The notes beneath the pieces were generated by a model. It ran no database searches and was not told the origin of the DNA. It saw only the letters and a list, made by a program, of their open reading frames with translations. From the NCBI GenBank assembly GCA_023418925.1, contig JAEZYS010000003.1:318551-382550 (forward strand): a stretch of 64,000 nt of DNA, written 5' to 3'. Shown here in pieces: positions 32,276 through 40,760 of the stretch (its first letter is position 1; each line of letters starts with the position of its first letter). A program made the translations under genes and the position numbers. This DNA is from Bacillota bacterium (GTDB lineage: Bacteria > Bacillota > Clostridia > Oscillospirales > Ruminococcaceae).

Positions 32276-32914
32276 TCATATATTTGTAATGCCATATGAT
32301 AGCATCATGAGGCTGTCTCCGAGATGGACATTCTGAACAATTATATCTTCATGGTTTACTTTAAGATCATAGTGGCTGAAGTTCCAGAATGCTTTGATTC
32401 CAAGAGAAATGAGCTTGTCAGCAAGCTGCTGTGCTGAAGCTTTTGGTATGCACAGAATAGCTATAACAGGCTTTTCTGCTTCAAAAAAACATTCCATTTC
32501 TTTTATAGGTTTTACTCTTATTCCTGCTACATTTTCGTTTGCTTTTCTCATATCACTATCAAAGATTGCAATCAGGTTGCAGCCATGAGCATCAAAATCC
32601 ATATGATTGGCAATAGCTTTACCAAGATTTCCTGCACCTATAAGAACAGTTTTGTGCCCCTCAGTAACACCGAGAATTTTACCGATTTCAGTTCTTAAAT
32701 CAACAAGATTATAGCCATATCCCTGTTGACCGAATCCACCGAAACAGTTCAGATCCTGTCTGATCTGTGATGCAGTCAGTGACATTTTTTTTGCAAGCTC
32801 GCCTGATGATATTCTTACCGTTCCCTGCTTGATCAGTTCACCGATGAAACGGTAGTATCTTGGCAATCGTTTTATGACTGAATGTGATATACCATCCTTT
32901 TTTGCATTCGACAT
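32276..32914 (-). CDS. rex: Redox-sensing transcriptional repressor Rex
   Basis: 212 aa. N-terminal winged helix (SSGELAKKMSLTASQIRQDLNCFG) and a Rossmann NAD(H)-binding domain with VLIGAGNLGKAIANH and FDSDMRKANENVAG; the C-terminal domain-swap helix is present. Rex binds DNA when NAD is high and lets go when NADH rises, tuning fermentation genes. SD GGAGAG is 7 nt from the ATG. It lies between icd and adhE, all on the reverse strand; a hairpin without T-run separates it from icd, so the two may share transcripts. Confidence 0.95.
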   Translation of the reverse strand: MSNAKKDGISHSVIKRLPRYYRFIGELIKQGTVRISSGELAKKMSLTASQIRQDLNCFGGFGQQGYGYNLVDLRTEIGKILGVTEGHKTVLIGAGNLGKAIANHMDFDAHGCNLIAIFDSDMRKANENVAGIRVKPIKEMECFFEAEKPVIAILCIPKASAQQLADKLISLGIKAFWNFSHYDLKVNHEDIIVQNVHLGDSLMMLSYGITNI

Positions 32915-32936
32915 ACAATACTCTCCATTTCATTTC

Positions 32937-32964
32937 GGGCGGATAAACATAAATCTATCCGCCC
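32937..32964 (-). other. Intercistronic hairpin between icd and rex
   Basis: A perfect 9-bp GC-rich stem (GGGCGGATA with complement) has no T-run on either strand. It fits an mRNA stability or processing hairpin, or a weak terminator. Confidence 0.5.
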
Positions 32965-32972
32965 AAAAGTAA

Positions 32973-34187
32973 TTATAACATCGTTACGAGACGTTCGTTA
33001 ATTTCCTTAAGAAATGTTTCTGTATCAACGGTTTTTTTGCCTGGAAGAGTTGAGAGAAGTGCAAGGTCACCTGTCATAACGCCTTCTTCAATAGTCTTGA
33101 TGGTAGCAGCTTCAAGCTTATCTGCAAATGTGCAGAGGTCAGGGGTGTTATCAAGTTCGCCTCTTTTTCTGAGGGCACCTGTCCATGCAAAGAGTGTTGC
33201 AACAGAGTTTGTTGAAGTCTTTTCACCCTTGAGGTGCTTATAGTAATGGCGCTGAACAGTTCCGTGGGCAGCTTCATATTCATAGATTCCATCAGGAGAA
33301 ACAAGAACAGATGTCATCATTGCAAGGCTTCCGTAAGCTGTAGCAACCATGTCTGACATAACATCACCGTCATAGTTCTTACAAGCCCAGATATATCCGC
33401 CTTCACTTCTGATAACTCTTGCAACTGCATCGTCGATAAGAGTATAGAAGTATTCAATGCCTGCTGCTTCAAACTTAGCCTTGTATTCAGCGTTGAAGAT
33501 TTCATTGAAGATATCCTTGAAACGATGGTCATACTTCTTTGAAATAGTATCCTTTGTAGCAAACCATATATCCTGCTTCTGGTCAAGTGCATAGTTAAAG
33601 CATGCTTTTGCAAAGCTTGCAATGGACTCGTCCTTATTGTGAAGTCCCTGAATAATGCCTGCGCTGTCCTTGAAATCATAAATGAGGGAACGTGTTTCGT
33701 TGCCGTCCTTGTCTGTGCAGACAAGTTCACACTTTGAGTCCTGCGGAACCTGCATTTCAGTATTCTTGTAAACATCACCGTAAGCATGACGAGCGATAGT
33801 GATTGGCTTTGTCCATGTAGGAATAAAAGGAGTGATACCCTTTACAATAATAGGAGTTCTGAATACAGTACCGTCAAGGATTGCTCTGATTGTTCCGTTA
33901 GGGGATTTCCACATTTCCTTGAGGTTATATTCTGTCATACGGTCAGCATTAGGAGTGATTGTTGCACACTTTACTGCTACGCCATATTTCTTTGTAGCTT
34001 CTGCTGAATCAAAAGTAACCTGGTCATTGGTTTCATTTCTGTGTTCAAGTCCGAGGTCATAATATTCTGTATTAAGGTCAACATATGGTGTGAGAAGAAT
34101 ATCCTTTATCATCTTCCAGATGATTCTTGTCATTTCGTCCCCGTCCATTTCGACAAGTGGGGTTTTCATTTTAATTTTATCAGTCAT
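32973..34187 (-). CDS. icd: NADP-dependent isocitrate dehydrogenase (eukaryote-like)
   Basis: 404 aa. The N-terminus (KTPLVEMDGDEMTRIIWKMIK), the TITPNADRMTEYNLKEMWKSPNGTIR isocitrate-binding loop and HGTVQRHYYKHLKGE belong to the subfamily that includes mitochondrial and cytosolic eukaryotic IDH, not the E. coli Icd type. It makes 2-oxoglutarate and NADPH. With the aconitase next door it supplies glutamate precursor in an anaerobe; citrate synthase is not in the window. ATG 34187 has AGAGGAA about 11 nt upstream. Confidence 0.94.
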   Translation of the reverse strand: MTDKIKMKTPLVEMDGDEMTRIIWKMIKDILLTPYVDLNTEYYDLGLEHRNETNDQVTFDSAEATKKYGVAVKCATITPNADRMTEYNLKEMWKSPNGTIRAILDGTVFRTPIIVKGITPFIPTWTKPITIARHAYGDVYKNTEMQVPQDSKCELVCTDKDGNETRSLIYDFKDSAGIIQGLHNKDESIASFAKACFNYALDQKQDIWFATKDTISKKYDHRFKDIFNEIFNAEYKAKFEAAGIEYFYTLIDDAVARVIRSEGGYIWACKNYDGDVMSDMVATAYGSLAMMTSVLVSPDGIYEYEAAHGTVQRHYYKHLKGEKTSTNSVATLFAWTGALRKRGELDNTPDLCTFADKLEAATIKTIEEGVMTGDLALLSTLPGKKTVDTETFLKEINERLVTML

Positions 34188-34219
34188 GTGTTAATTGTTC
34201 CTCTCATAATTTATTTATT

Positions 34220-34651
34220 TTAGTCATGTTTTGTAATACTAATCATAAATGCGATAGCAGAACCTAGAAATGCTCCGAGAATTATCCATAGTAAGATGCT
34301 TGCGGTTATACTGCCTATAATTGCCCCGAAAATAAGTCCTAAAGCAGTTCCAATTATAAGATAATCACGTTTAGACTCTTTCTTGTAAGTTTTTTCTTCA
34401 AGCCAGTGTTTGCATTGCAGTATTCTTTTGCCATCGTCGCCGTCCTCTTCATCAAAGGACATATTTCTCAGCATATCGCAGGGAAATCCGGGACATTCGC
34501 CGCAGTGTTCAAAACCTTTGCTTTCGCAGCAGACTTTGACTTCACATTCTTCTCCTGCAAGCGGAGGCTTTTCTGCAAGACAGCCTTCACACCCGAATTC
34601 TTGCCTTGACGGACATAAGCTACATTTAAGTCCGCATCTTGATTCGTGCAT
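34220..34651 (-). CDS. DUF3795-like Cys-rich protein with two TM segments
   Basis: 143 aa. The N-terminal 85 residues hold eleven or more Cys in paired motifs (CGLKCSLCPSR, CEGCLAE, CCESKGFEHCGECPGFPC) typical of DUF3795, presumably metal-binding. Two Gly-rich membrane helices (about 94-140) close the protein. ATG 34651 is one base after the aconitase stop (TAA-T-ATG), so translation is likely coupled; no clear SD is present. A longer frame inside aconitase is rejected. The role is unknown; the position suggests a link with an iron-sulfur enzyme but that is speculation. Confidence 0.72.
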   Translation of the reverse strand: MHESRCGLKCSLCPSRQEFGCEGCLAEKPPLAGEECEVKVCCESKGFEHCGECPGFPCDMLRNMSFDEEDGDDGKRILQCKHWLEEKTYKKESKRDYLIIGTALGLIFGAIIGSITASILLWIILGAFLGSAIAFMISITKHD

Positions 34652-34652
34652 A

Positions 34653-36593
34653 TTACTTTTTGAGGTTTTCTCTTGTGTAGTCAAGAAGTCCGCCTGCAAG
34701 GACAATATCCTTTGTTCTTCCTGTAAGTTCACAGAGAACCTTGATTTCTGCGCCTGTTGTCTTGTTTACAACAGTAAGTTCTGACTTGCCTGCTTCAATA
34801 GCGGATCTTACGTCAGCAATTGAAAGTTCATCGCCCTGTGAAATTTTATCATAATCTGCCTCGTTCACAAATGTGAGTGGGAGGATACCTGCGTTAATGA
34901 GGTTTGCCCTGTGAATTCTTGCAAAGCTCTTTACGAGAACTGCCTTGATTCCAAGATAGAGTGGAGCAAGAGCCGCATGTTCTCTTGAAGAACCCTGTCC
35001 GTAGTTTGCGCCGCCTACAATGATTGATTTGCCCAACTCCTTTGCTCTTTCAGGGAATTTCTCATCACAAACTGTGAAGCAGAAGTTTGAAATTGCAGGG
35101 ATATTTGAACGGAGCGGAAGAATCTTTGCGCCTGCCGGCATGATGTGGTCAGTTGTTATATTGTCACCGACCTTGAGTGAGCAAGGTGCTGTAATTTCTT
35201 TATCGAGAGGGCTTGTTGTAGGGAAAGGCTTTATGTTTGGTCCTCTGAGGATTTCAACCTTGTCCATATCCTTTTCATCAGCAGGGAGTTCAACCATATT
35301 ATCGTTGATGATAAATTCATCCGGAAGTTTGAATTCAGGCATATCTCCGAGATCTCTTGGGTCTGTAAGAACACCTGCAAGTGCAGAAGCTGCAGCCATT
35401 TCAGGTGATACAAGGTAAATCTGTCCGTCCTTTGTACCTGAACGGCCTTCAAAGTTTCTGTTGAATGTTCTGAGGGAGATTCCCTTTGAGTTAGGGGACT
35501 GTCCCATACCGATACATGGACCGCATGCACTTTCAAGAATTCTTGCGCCAGCGTCAATCATTATAGCAAGTGCGCCGTTCTGAGCAAGCATATTGAGGAC
35601 CTGCTTTGAACCGGGAGCAATTGAAAGTGAAACGTCAGGATGAACTGTCTTGCCCTTTAAGATATGTGCAACCTTGAGCATATCAAGGAGAGATGAGTTT
35701 GTGCATGAACCGATACAAACCTGATCAATCTTCATAGCACCTATTTCTGCAACGCTCTTAACGTTGTCAGGGGAATGAGGACATGCTGCAAGAGGAACAA
35801 GCTTGCTGAGATCTATTTCAATTGTTTCATCATAAACTGCGTCAGGGTCAGCAGAAAGTGCTGTCCATACTTCTTCTCTCTTCTGAGCCTTTAAGAATGA
35901 CTTTGTAATTTCATCTGAAGGGAAGATTGAGGTTGTTGCGCCAAGTTCGGCACCCATGTTTGTTATTGTTGCTCTTTCAGGAACTGAAAGTGTCTTTACA
36001 CCCTCACCTGTATATTCGATAACCTTACCAACGCCGCCCTTTACAGACATTCTCTTGAGTACTTCAAGGATAACATCCTTTGCAGCAACCCATGGTGAAA
36101 GCTTTCCTGTAAGCTTAACGTTTACAATCTTAGGATATGTTATATAATATGCGCCGCCGCCCATTGCTACTGCAACGTCAAGTCCGCCTGCGCCGATAGC
36201 AATCATGCCGATTCCGCCGCCTGTCGGTGTATGGCTGTCAGAGCCGATAAGTGTCTTGCCAGGAATTCCAAAACGTTCAAGATGAACCTGATGGCAGATT
36301 CCGTTGCCAGGACGTGAGAAATAAATGCCATGCTTCTTTGCAACTGAACCGATGAAACGGTGGTCGTCAGCATTTTCAAAGCCTGACTGAAGTGTATTGT
36401 GGTCTATATATGCAACAGAGCGTTCTGTTTTAACTCTTGGAACACCCATTGCCTCGAATTCAAGGTAAGCCATAGTTCCTGTTGCGTCCTGTGTAAGAGT
36501 CTGGTCTATTCTGATTCCGATTTCATTGCCCTTGACGAATTCACCGTCAACTGTATGTGCTTTAAGAATTTTTTCAGTAAGTGTAAGTCCCAA
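34653..36593 (-). CDS. acnA: Aconitate hydratase
   Basis: 646 aa, the shorter form used by many anaerobes. [4Fe-4S] ligands are seen in CIGSCTNSSLLDM and ACGPCIGMGQSP. Substrate motifs include SDSHTPTGGGIGMIAIGAGGLD and the swivel-domain GGANYGQGSSREHAAL. It interconverts citrate and isocitrate and feeds the downstream icd on the same strand. TTG start at 36593 follows AAAGGATAGAGAAAT. The gene has a consensus promoter (36632-36660). Confidence 0.94.
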   Translation of the reverse strand: MGLTLTEKILKAHTVDGEFVKGNEIGIRIDQTLTQDATGTMAYLEFEAMGVPRVKTERSVAYIDHNTLQSGFENADDHRFIGSVAKKHGIYFSRPGNGICHQVHLERFGIPGKTLIGSDSHTPTGGGIGMIAIGAGGLDVAVAMGGGAYYITYPKIVNVKLTGKLSPWVAAKDVILEVLKRMSVKGGVGKVIEYTGEGVKTLSVPERATITNMGAELGATTSIFPSDEITKSFLKAQKREEVWTALSADPDAVYDETIEIDLSKLVPLAACPHSPDNVKSVAEIGAMKIDQVCIGSCTNSSLLDMLKVAHILKGKTVHPDVSLSIAPGSKQVLNMLAQNGALAIMIDAGARILESACGPCIGMGQSPNSKGISLRTFNRNFEGRSGTKDGQIYLVSPEMAAASALAGVLTDPRDLGDMPEFKLPDEFIINDNMVELPADEKDMDKVEILRGPNIKPFPTTSPLDKEITAPCSLKVGDNITTDHIMPAGAKILPLRSNIPAISNFCFTVCDEKFPERAKELGKSIIVGGANYGQGSSREHAALAPLYLGIKAVLVKSFARIHRANLINAGILPLTFVNEADYDKISQGDELSIADVRSAIEAGKSELTVVNKTTGAEIKVLCELTGRTKDIVLAGGLLDYTRENLKK

Positions 36594-36631
36594 ATTTCTC
36601 TATCCTTTCATATTAGAATGATACACAATTA

Positions 36632-36660
36632 ATTATAGTTAATTCTTTACGTTTTGTCAA
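36632..36660 (-). promoter_or_regulatory. Sigma-A promoter of acnA
   Basis: Reverse strand TTGACA, 17-bp spacer, TATAAT. Confidence 0.8.
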
Positions 36661-36718
36661 TTATTTATCAATTCTTAGTCTAATGATTTATTTCTGAAAC
36701 AAAAATGCATGTATTTTG

Positions 36719-36747
36719 TTGAAAATATTTACTGTATGTTGTATACT
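36719..36747 (+). promoter_or_regulatory. Sigma-A promoter of hisA-ahcY
   Basis: TTGAAA, 17-bp spacer, TATACT. The 80-nt leader contains AACATTATTTT twice (around 36768 and 36786). Confidence 0.75.
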
Positions 36748-36836
36748 ATTGAATGTCAGTTGCACACAACATTATTTTTATTCAAAACATTATTTTCATA
36801 CTTTTTTAAAAAAATATACAGTTAAGGAGTGTTCAG

Positions 36837-37610
36837 ATGAAATTCAGACCTTGCATTGATATCCACAACGGCAAAGTCAAGCAGATTGTAGGCGGAAGTC
36901 TTGCTGACACAAACAATACTGCTTCCGAGAATTTTGTTTCGGAGTTCAATGCCGAATATTATGCAGAATTATATAAAAAATATAATTTAAGCGGGGGACA
37001 CATCATTCTTCTGAATGCTCATGATTCTGAATATTATGACGCTGATGTTAAGCAGGCAGAAACTGCTCTTTCTAATTTCAGAAGCGGATTGCAGATTGGT
37101 GGAGGAATTAATCCTGACAATGCAAAGGCTTTTCTGGATATGGGTGCTTCACATGTTATTGTTACATCCTACGTTTTCAGCGGTGGTGTCATAAACTATG
37201 ACAGGCTTGAAAAAATGGTTGATACTGTCGGTAAAGAAAGGCTTGTTCTTGATTTGTCATGCCGTAAGAAAGATGGAAAATATTATATAGTAACGGACAG
37301 GTGGCAGAAGTTTACGGACACTGTTCTTGATTTGAATATAATTGAAAAGCTTTCAAAATACTGCGATGAGTTCCTTGTTCATGCTGTTGATGTTGAGGGT
37401 AAGGCAAACGGAATTGAGGGCGATGTTGCCGCTTTGCTAGGTAAGGAATGCTCTGCTCCTGTTACATATGCAGGCGGAATAAGTTCATATGATGATCTTG
37501 AGCTTTTGAAAAGGCTTGGCAGGGGAAAGGTAGACTTTACTGTTGGAAGTGCGCTGGATTTATTCGGTGGAAAGCTTAAATTTGAGGATATTGTTGCATT
37601 TGGAGAATAA
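36837..37610 (+). CDS. hisA: HisA isomerase, eukaryotic (His6-like) type
   Basis: 257 aa. HisA converts ProFAR to PRFAR in histidine synthesis. The sequence follows the fungal/plant His6 branch rather than ordinary bacterial HisA: FRPCIDIHNGKVKQIVGGSL, NFVSEFNAEYYAELY, LVLDLSCRKKDGKYYIVTDRWQK, EFLVHAVDVEGKANGI and GKVDFTVGSALDLFGG. Catalytic Asp residues (CIDIH and VDVEG) are present. No other his gene is nearby. SD AAGGAG. It is the first gene of a transcript with ahcY, 73 bp apart; the pairing has no obvious pathway logic. Confidence 0.9.
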   Translation: MKFRPCIDIHNGKVKQIVGGSLADTNNTASENFVSEFNAEYYAELYKKYNLSGGHIILLNAHDSEYYDADVKQAETALSNFRSGLQIGGGINPDNAKAFLDMGASHVIVTSYVFSGGVINYDRLEKMVDTVGKERLVLDLSCRKKDGKYYIVTDRWQKFTDTVLDLNIIEKLSKYCDEFLVHAVDVEGKANGIEGDVAALLGKECSAPVTYAGGISSYDDLELLKRLGRGKVDFTVGSALDLFGGKLKFEDIVAFGE

Positions 37611-37683
37611 AACAACTAAAAGATATACTTTAAATAAAAAATTGAAGAAGATTAACTTATAAAACTGAAAGGATTGTTTTACT

Positions 37684-38931
37684 ATGCAGAGTGAAATCAG
37701 AGACTTGTCATTATGGCAGAGCGGACAGACAAAAATTGAGTGGGTTAAGGCTAATATGCCTTTATTGAGAAGTATTGAAACGGAATTTTTGCAGACACAG
37801 CCTTTCAAGGGAATCAAGATTGCTCTTTCTGTTCATCTTGAAGCAAAGACAGCATACCTTTGCAAGGTTTTTGCTGCCGGTGGTGCAGAAATGTATATAA
37901 CAGGAAGCAACCCGCTTTCAACACAGGATGATGTTGCGGCGGCTCTTGTACATGATGGGCTAAACGTTTTTGCGTGGTACAATGCTACAGATGAGGAATA
38001 TCACAGACACATTTCCGAGGTAATCAAGGTTGGCCCTAACATTATCATTGATGACGGCGGCGACCTTGTTCATCTTATCCATAACGAGTATACAGAAATG
38101 ATTGACGGAGTAATCGGTGGCTGTGAAGAGACTACTACAGGCATTATCAGACTTATTGCTATGGACAAGGAGAAAAAGCTGAAATTCCCAATGGTTCTTG
38201 TAAACAATGCAGATTGTAAGCACCTTTTCGACAACAGATATGGTACCGGTCAGTCTGTATGGGACGGTATCAACAGAACTACAAACCTTATTGTTGCAGG
38301 CAAGAATGTTGTTGTTGCAGGTTATGGATGGTGTGGCAAGGGCGTTGCTATGAGAGCAAAGGGACTTGGTGCTGATGTAATCATCACTGAAATAAATCCT
38401 ATAAGAGCAATGGAGGCTGTAATGGACGGCTTCAAGGTTATGAAGATGGAAGAGGCCGCTAAGATAGGTGATTTCTTTATCACAGTTACAGGCTGCAGAG
38501 ATGTTATTACAGAAAAATCCTTCAATGTCATGAAAGATAGAGCTATATGCTGTAACGCTGGACATTTCGATGTTGAGGTTGATGTGGCAAAACTCAAGGA
38601 GATTGCAGTTGAAACCAAAGTTGCAAGAAACAATATTCAGGGATACAAGCTTAAAAATGGAAACTGGATTTATGTTATTGCAGAGGGCAGACTTGTAAAC
38701 CTTGCTGCCGGTGACGGACATCCTGCTGAAATCATGGATATGAGCTTTGCAATTCAGGCACTTTCTGCTTTGCACATTGTGAAAAACAAGGGCAAGCTTG
38801 ATAAGATGATTATTGATGTTCCTGTTGAAGTTGACAGGGAAGTTGCTGAAAGAAAGCTAAGATTCTGGGGCATGGAGATTGATAAACTTACAGAGGAGCA
38901 GGACAAGTATCTTAACAGCTGGGAGGCATAG
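37684..38931 (+). CDS. ahcY: Adenosylhomocysteinase (SAHH)
   Basis: 415 aa, the short archaeal/clostridial form. It hydrolyses S-adenosylhomocysteine to adenosine and homocysteine. Signatures are GGCEETTTGI, NNADCKHLFDNRYGTGQS and the NAD Rossmann loop VVVAGYGWCGKGVAMRAKGLGA; DGHPAEIMDMSF is also conserved. The C-terminus LTEEQDKYLNSWEA replaces the Lys-Tyr tail of the animal enzyme. SD AAAGGA. I looked for an SAH riboswitch in the 73-bp gap before it and saw none. Intercistronic element A begins one base after its stop. Confidence 0.95.
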   Translation: MQSEIRDLSLWQSGQTKIEWVKANMPLLRSIETEFLQTQPFKGIKIALSVHLEAKTAYLCKVFAAGGAEMYITGSNPLSTQDDVAAALVHDGLNVFAWYNATDEEYHRHISEVIKVGPNIIIDDGGDLVHLIHNEYTEMIDGVIGGCEETTTGIIRLIAMDKEKKLKFPMVLVNNADCKHLFDNRYGTGQSVWDGINRTTNLIVAGKNVVVAGYGWCGKGVAMRAKGLGADVIITEINPIRAMEAVMDGFKVMKMEEAAKIGDFFITVTGCRDVITEKSFNVMKDRAICCNAGHFDVEVDVAKLKEIAVETKVARNNIQGYKLKNGNWIYVIAEGRLVNLAAGDGHPAEIMDMSFAIQALSALHIVKNKGKLDKMIIDVPVEVDREVAERKLRFWGMEIDKLTEEQDKYLNSWEA

Positions 38932-38932
38932 T

Positions 38933-39029
38933 GTGAAAAATACTTTTCACGCAGCTATTTATTCCTTACTGCAAGCATATTTGCTCCGAAAAGCGCAATA
39001 AAAAGCAAAAAGGAATGGAGATTAACATA
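38933..39029 (+). repeat. Intercistronic hairpin element, copy A (before rhomboid gene)
   Basis: GTGAAAA-ATAC-TTTTCAC hairpin, then GCAGCTATTTATT whose GCTATTTATT pairs with AATAAAAAGC near the 3' end (one mismatch). It ends AAAAAGGAATGGAGATTA just before the ATG at 39030. GGGAGG lies 7 nt before the GTG, and the frame GTG-AAA-AAT would read 22 codons to a TAA. Conserved architecture with copies at 41901-42001 (reverse), 50222, 51165, 51768, 57358 and 59900. Confidence 0.75.
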
Positions 39030-39608
39030 ATGAAACTCAAAAAAATCAGGTATAATGCTCCTGTTGTACTGACATTCACGCTGATTGCGTTTGTGGTACT
39101 TATAATCGGATATTTCACAGGCATGAAGTCAACGCAGATGTTCTTTACGGTTTACAGGACATCTTTTGCTGATCCATTGCAGTATGTTAGGCTGTTCACG
39201 CACGTTCTCGGGCATGCTGATTTTCAGCATTTTTCAGGTAATTTCATGATAATTCTGATTATTGCTCCTATGCTTGAAGAGAAGTACGGAAGCAGGAATA
39301 TACTTTTAATTATTATTTTTACAGCTTTTATAACAGGTTTGTTCAATGTTCTGTTGTTTGATACGGGACTTCTTGGTGCAAGCGGAATTGCATTCACATT
39401 TATTCTGCTTGGGTCATTTGTAAATGTCAAGGACAGAAATGAAATACCGCTTACACTTATAATAGTAGCTGCGTTCTATATAGGCAATGAAATTGTTGCA
39501 GGTATTTTTTCAAAGGACAATATCTCACAGATAACGCATATTATTGGTGGTATCTGTGGATGTGTGTTCGGGTATATACTTAACACTAAGAAAAGCGAAA
39601 ACGTATAA
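39030..39608 (+). CDS. Rhomboid-family intramembrane serine protease
   Basis: 192 aa, six membrane segments. The catalytic Ser lies in GASGIAF on TM4 and the His in ITHIIGG on TM6; the HxxxN motif on TM2 is HFSGN (in FTHVLGHADFQHFSGNF). It cuts membrane proteins within the bilayer; the target is unknown. ATG 39030 (GGAG 9 nt upstream) is chosen over 39015, which abuts the SD. The SD is provided by intercistronic element A. Confidence 0.87.
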   Translation: MKLKKIRYNAPVVLTFTLIAFVVLIIGYFTGMKSTQMFFTVYRTSFADPLQYVRLFTHVLGHADFQHFSGNFMIILIIAPMLEEKYGSRNILLIIIFTAFITGLFNVLLFDTGLLGASGIAFTFILLGSFVNVKDRNEIPLTLIIVAAFYIGNEIVAGIFSKDNISQITHIIGGICGCVFGYILNTKKSENV

Positions 39609-39803
39609 CAGAAAAAAGTTTGCAAGCCTGCACTATAAACTTTTGATTTTATAATTAATTACATAATATAGTTATGTCATAAACAGTCCACTGGACTGTT
39701 TATGAGGAAAAATAATATATAAAAACTAAAAAGGAGAGCGGTGGTGTCCGCTCTCCTCGAAAAGCTATCGCTTTTCTCACCTCTTCACCGTTTTTTTGAC
39801 TAA

Positions 39804-39870
39804 GGTGTTTCGCACTCTGCGGAGTGCGACAAAGGGACTTTGTCCCTTTGAACCCTACAACCTTGAAAGG
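39804..39870 (+). repeat. Two-hairpin unit, copy 1
   Basis: Begins GGTGTTTC, then CGCACTC/GAGTGCG hairpin, CAAAGGGAC/GTCCCTTT hairpin, and the tail TGAACCCTACAACCTTGA. It is a homologue of the unit at 40137-40200, with arms that differ but still pair. Confidence 0.65.
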
Positions 39871-39975
39871 TTGAAGAACTTTTATTTTTTTATTCTAATA
39901 ACATTTCAAGGCAAAACCCAAGATTTTAACCATAAAGTAAAATATGGTGCATTTTCAATTCAGGTTTTGTTTTGT

Positions 39976-40019
39976 CTTAAAGTAATTTCAATTCGCTGCG
40001 CTGTTGAAATTACTTTAAG
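39976..40019. repeat. 16-bp perfect inverted repeat
   Basis: CTTAAAGTAATTTCAA and its complement surround a 12-nt GC-rich loop (TTCGCTGCGCTG). No T-run follows. Confidence 0.8.
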
Positions 40020-40045
40020 AGGGAAGTTTATTTTTATACGAAAGA

Positions 40046-40105
40046 AAAACCGCAAATGTAATTACGTACTTGCATAGCTTGTCTGTAATTTACATTTGCG
40101 GTTTT
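40046..40105. terminator. Long bidirectional terminator
   Basis: A 20-bp stem with one bulge (AAAACCGCAAATGTA core) and 19-nt loop, with TTTT on the right and AAAA on the left. It can stop transcripts from both convergent sides. Confidence 0.7.
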
Positions 40106-40136
40106 AATATTTATTTTTTCATTTGCGGGGCTACGG

Positions 40137-40200
40137 GGTGTTCCGATGTCGGATATCGGCAAAGGGCTTTGCCCTTTTGAAACCTACAACCTTGATAAGG
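40137..40200 (+). repeat. Two-hairpin unit, copy 2
   Basis: Begins GGTGTTCC, then CCGAT/ATCGG hairpin, CAAAGGGC/GCCCTTT hairpin, tail TGAAACCTACAACCTTGA. The arm sequences changed relative to copy 1 while base pairing was kept. Confidence 0.65.
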
Positions 40201-40261
40201 CTAAAGCCTGTTCTCGCTCCGCTCTAATTTTTCTTCGAAAAACAAGCAGGCTTGCGAACTT

Positions 40262-40747
40262 CTATTTGCTTTTTTCACTTAAACACGATTCAATGTAGTC
40301 TACTGGGACATCCATACGCACTGCGACTTCTTCATTTGTCATGCCCGATTCCTTGAATTCCTTAATGACTGATACAATAGTTTCCCCGACTTCAATTATA
40401 TGCTTGTCAGGATCATAGAAACGTATTGATCGTTGCCCCCAGCTTGCTTCTTCCAATGGATGTACCAGGATAATATCAAAGTTTTTGCAGTTATTGAGCT
40501 TATCCATAAAGCTGTCGATGTCATCTTCCTCAAAATAAAGCTCAATCGCATTATTTCCAAGAATAATCTCGTTTTGACCCTTATTGATAAAACCTCCCCA
40601 GGAATCAGCTGTCTGTAAGCATATGCCCTGACTCAAAACAACATTAGCGCCAAAATCAGCAGTAACATCAAGATCAAGTATCTCTTTATAAAACTGCTTT
40701 GATCTCTCCATGTCCTTGACTGCTAGAAGTGTTGATGAATATTTCAT
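40262..40747 (-). CDS. VOC/glyoxalase-fold protein with C-terminal helical extension
   Basis: 161 aa. Two beta-alpha-beta-beta-beta modules (MKYSSTLLAVKDMERSKQFYKEIL and the half from about residue 65 ending RSIRFYDPDKHIIEVGE) define the vicinal-oxygen-chelate fold. A typical Glu metal ligand sits in HIIEVGE. The last 35 residues (KEFKESGMTNEEVAVRMDVPVDYIESCL) look like a small helix-turn-helix, which is not part of the fold. ATG 40747 follows GGAGGG; the stop of rodA is 13 bp upstream, so the pair is an operon. Specific activity is unknown. Confidence 0.82.
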   Translation of the reverse strand: MKYSSTLLAVKDMERSKQFYKEILDLDVTADFGANVVLSQGICLQTADSWGGFINKGQNEIILGNNAIELYFEEDDIDSFMDKLNNCKNFDIILVHPLEEASWGQRSIRFYDPDKHIIEVGETIVSVIKEFKESGMTNEEVAVRMDVPVDYIESCLSEKSK

Positions 40748-40760
40748 TTTTGTCCCTCCA

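Larger units (their letters stand above)
39609..40261. other. Hairpin-dense non-coding region
   Basis: 653 bp between the convergent rhomboid and VOC genes with no convincing ORF (an open frame at 39796-40077 crosses several palindromes and has no SD). Perfect or near-perfect inverted repeats: 39678-39704 (13-bp arms), 39733-39756, 39759-39776, 39811-39828, 39831-39849, 39976-40019 (16-bp arms), 40046-40105 (20-bp arms with a one-base bulge), 40161-40177. It contains two related structured units, listed separately. Confidence 0.8.

Noticed and set aside
37611..37683. SAH riboswitch before ahcY
   Set aside because: The gap is only 73 bp, AT-rich and without the required pseudoknot elements.
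39796..40077. 93-residue open frame in the hairpin-rich region
   Set aside because: It crosses several perfect palindromes, has no SD and its product is low-complexity and unlike any protein.
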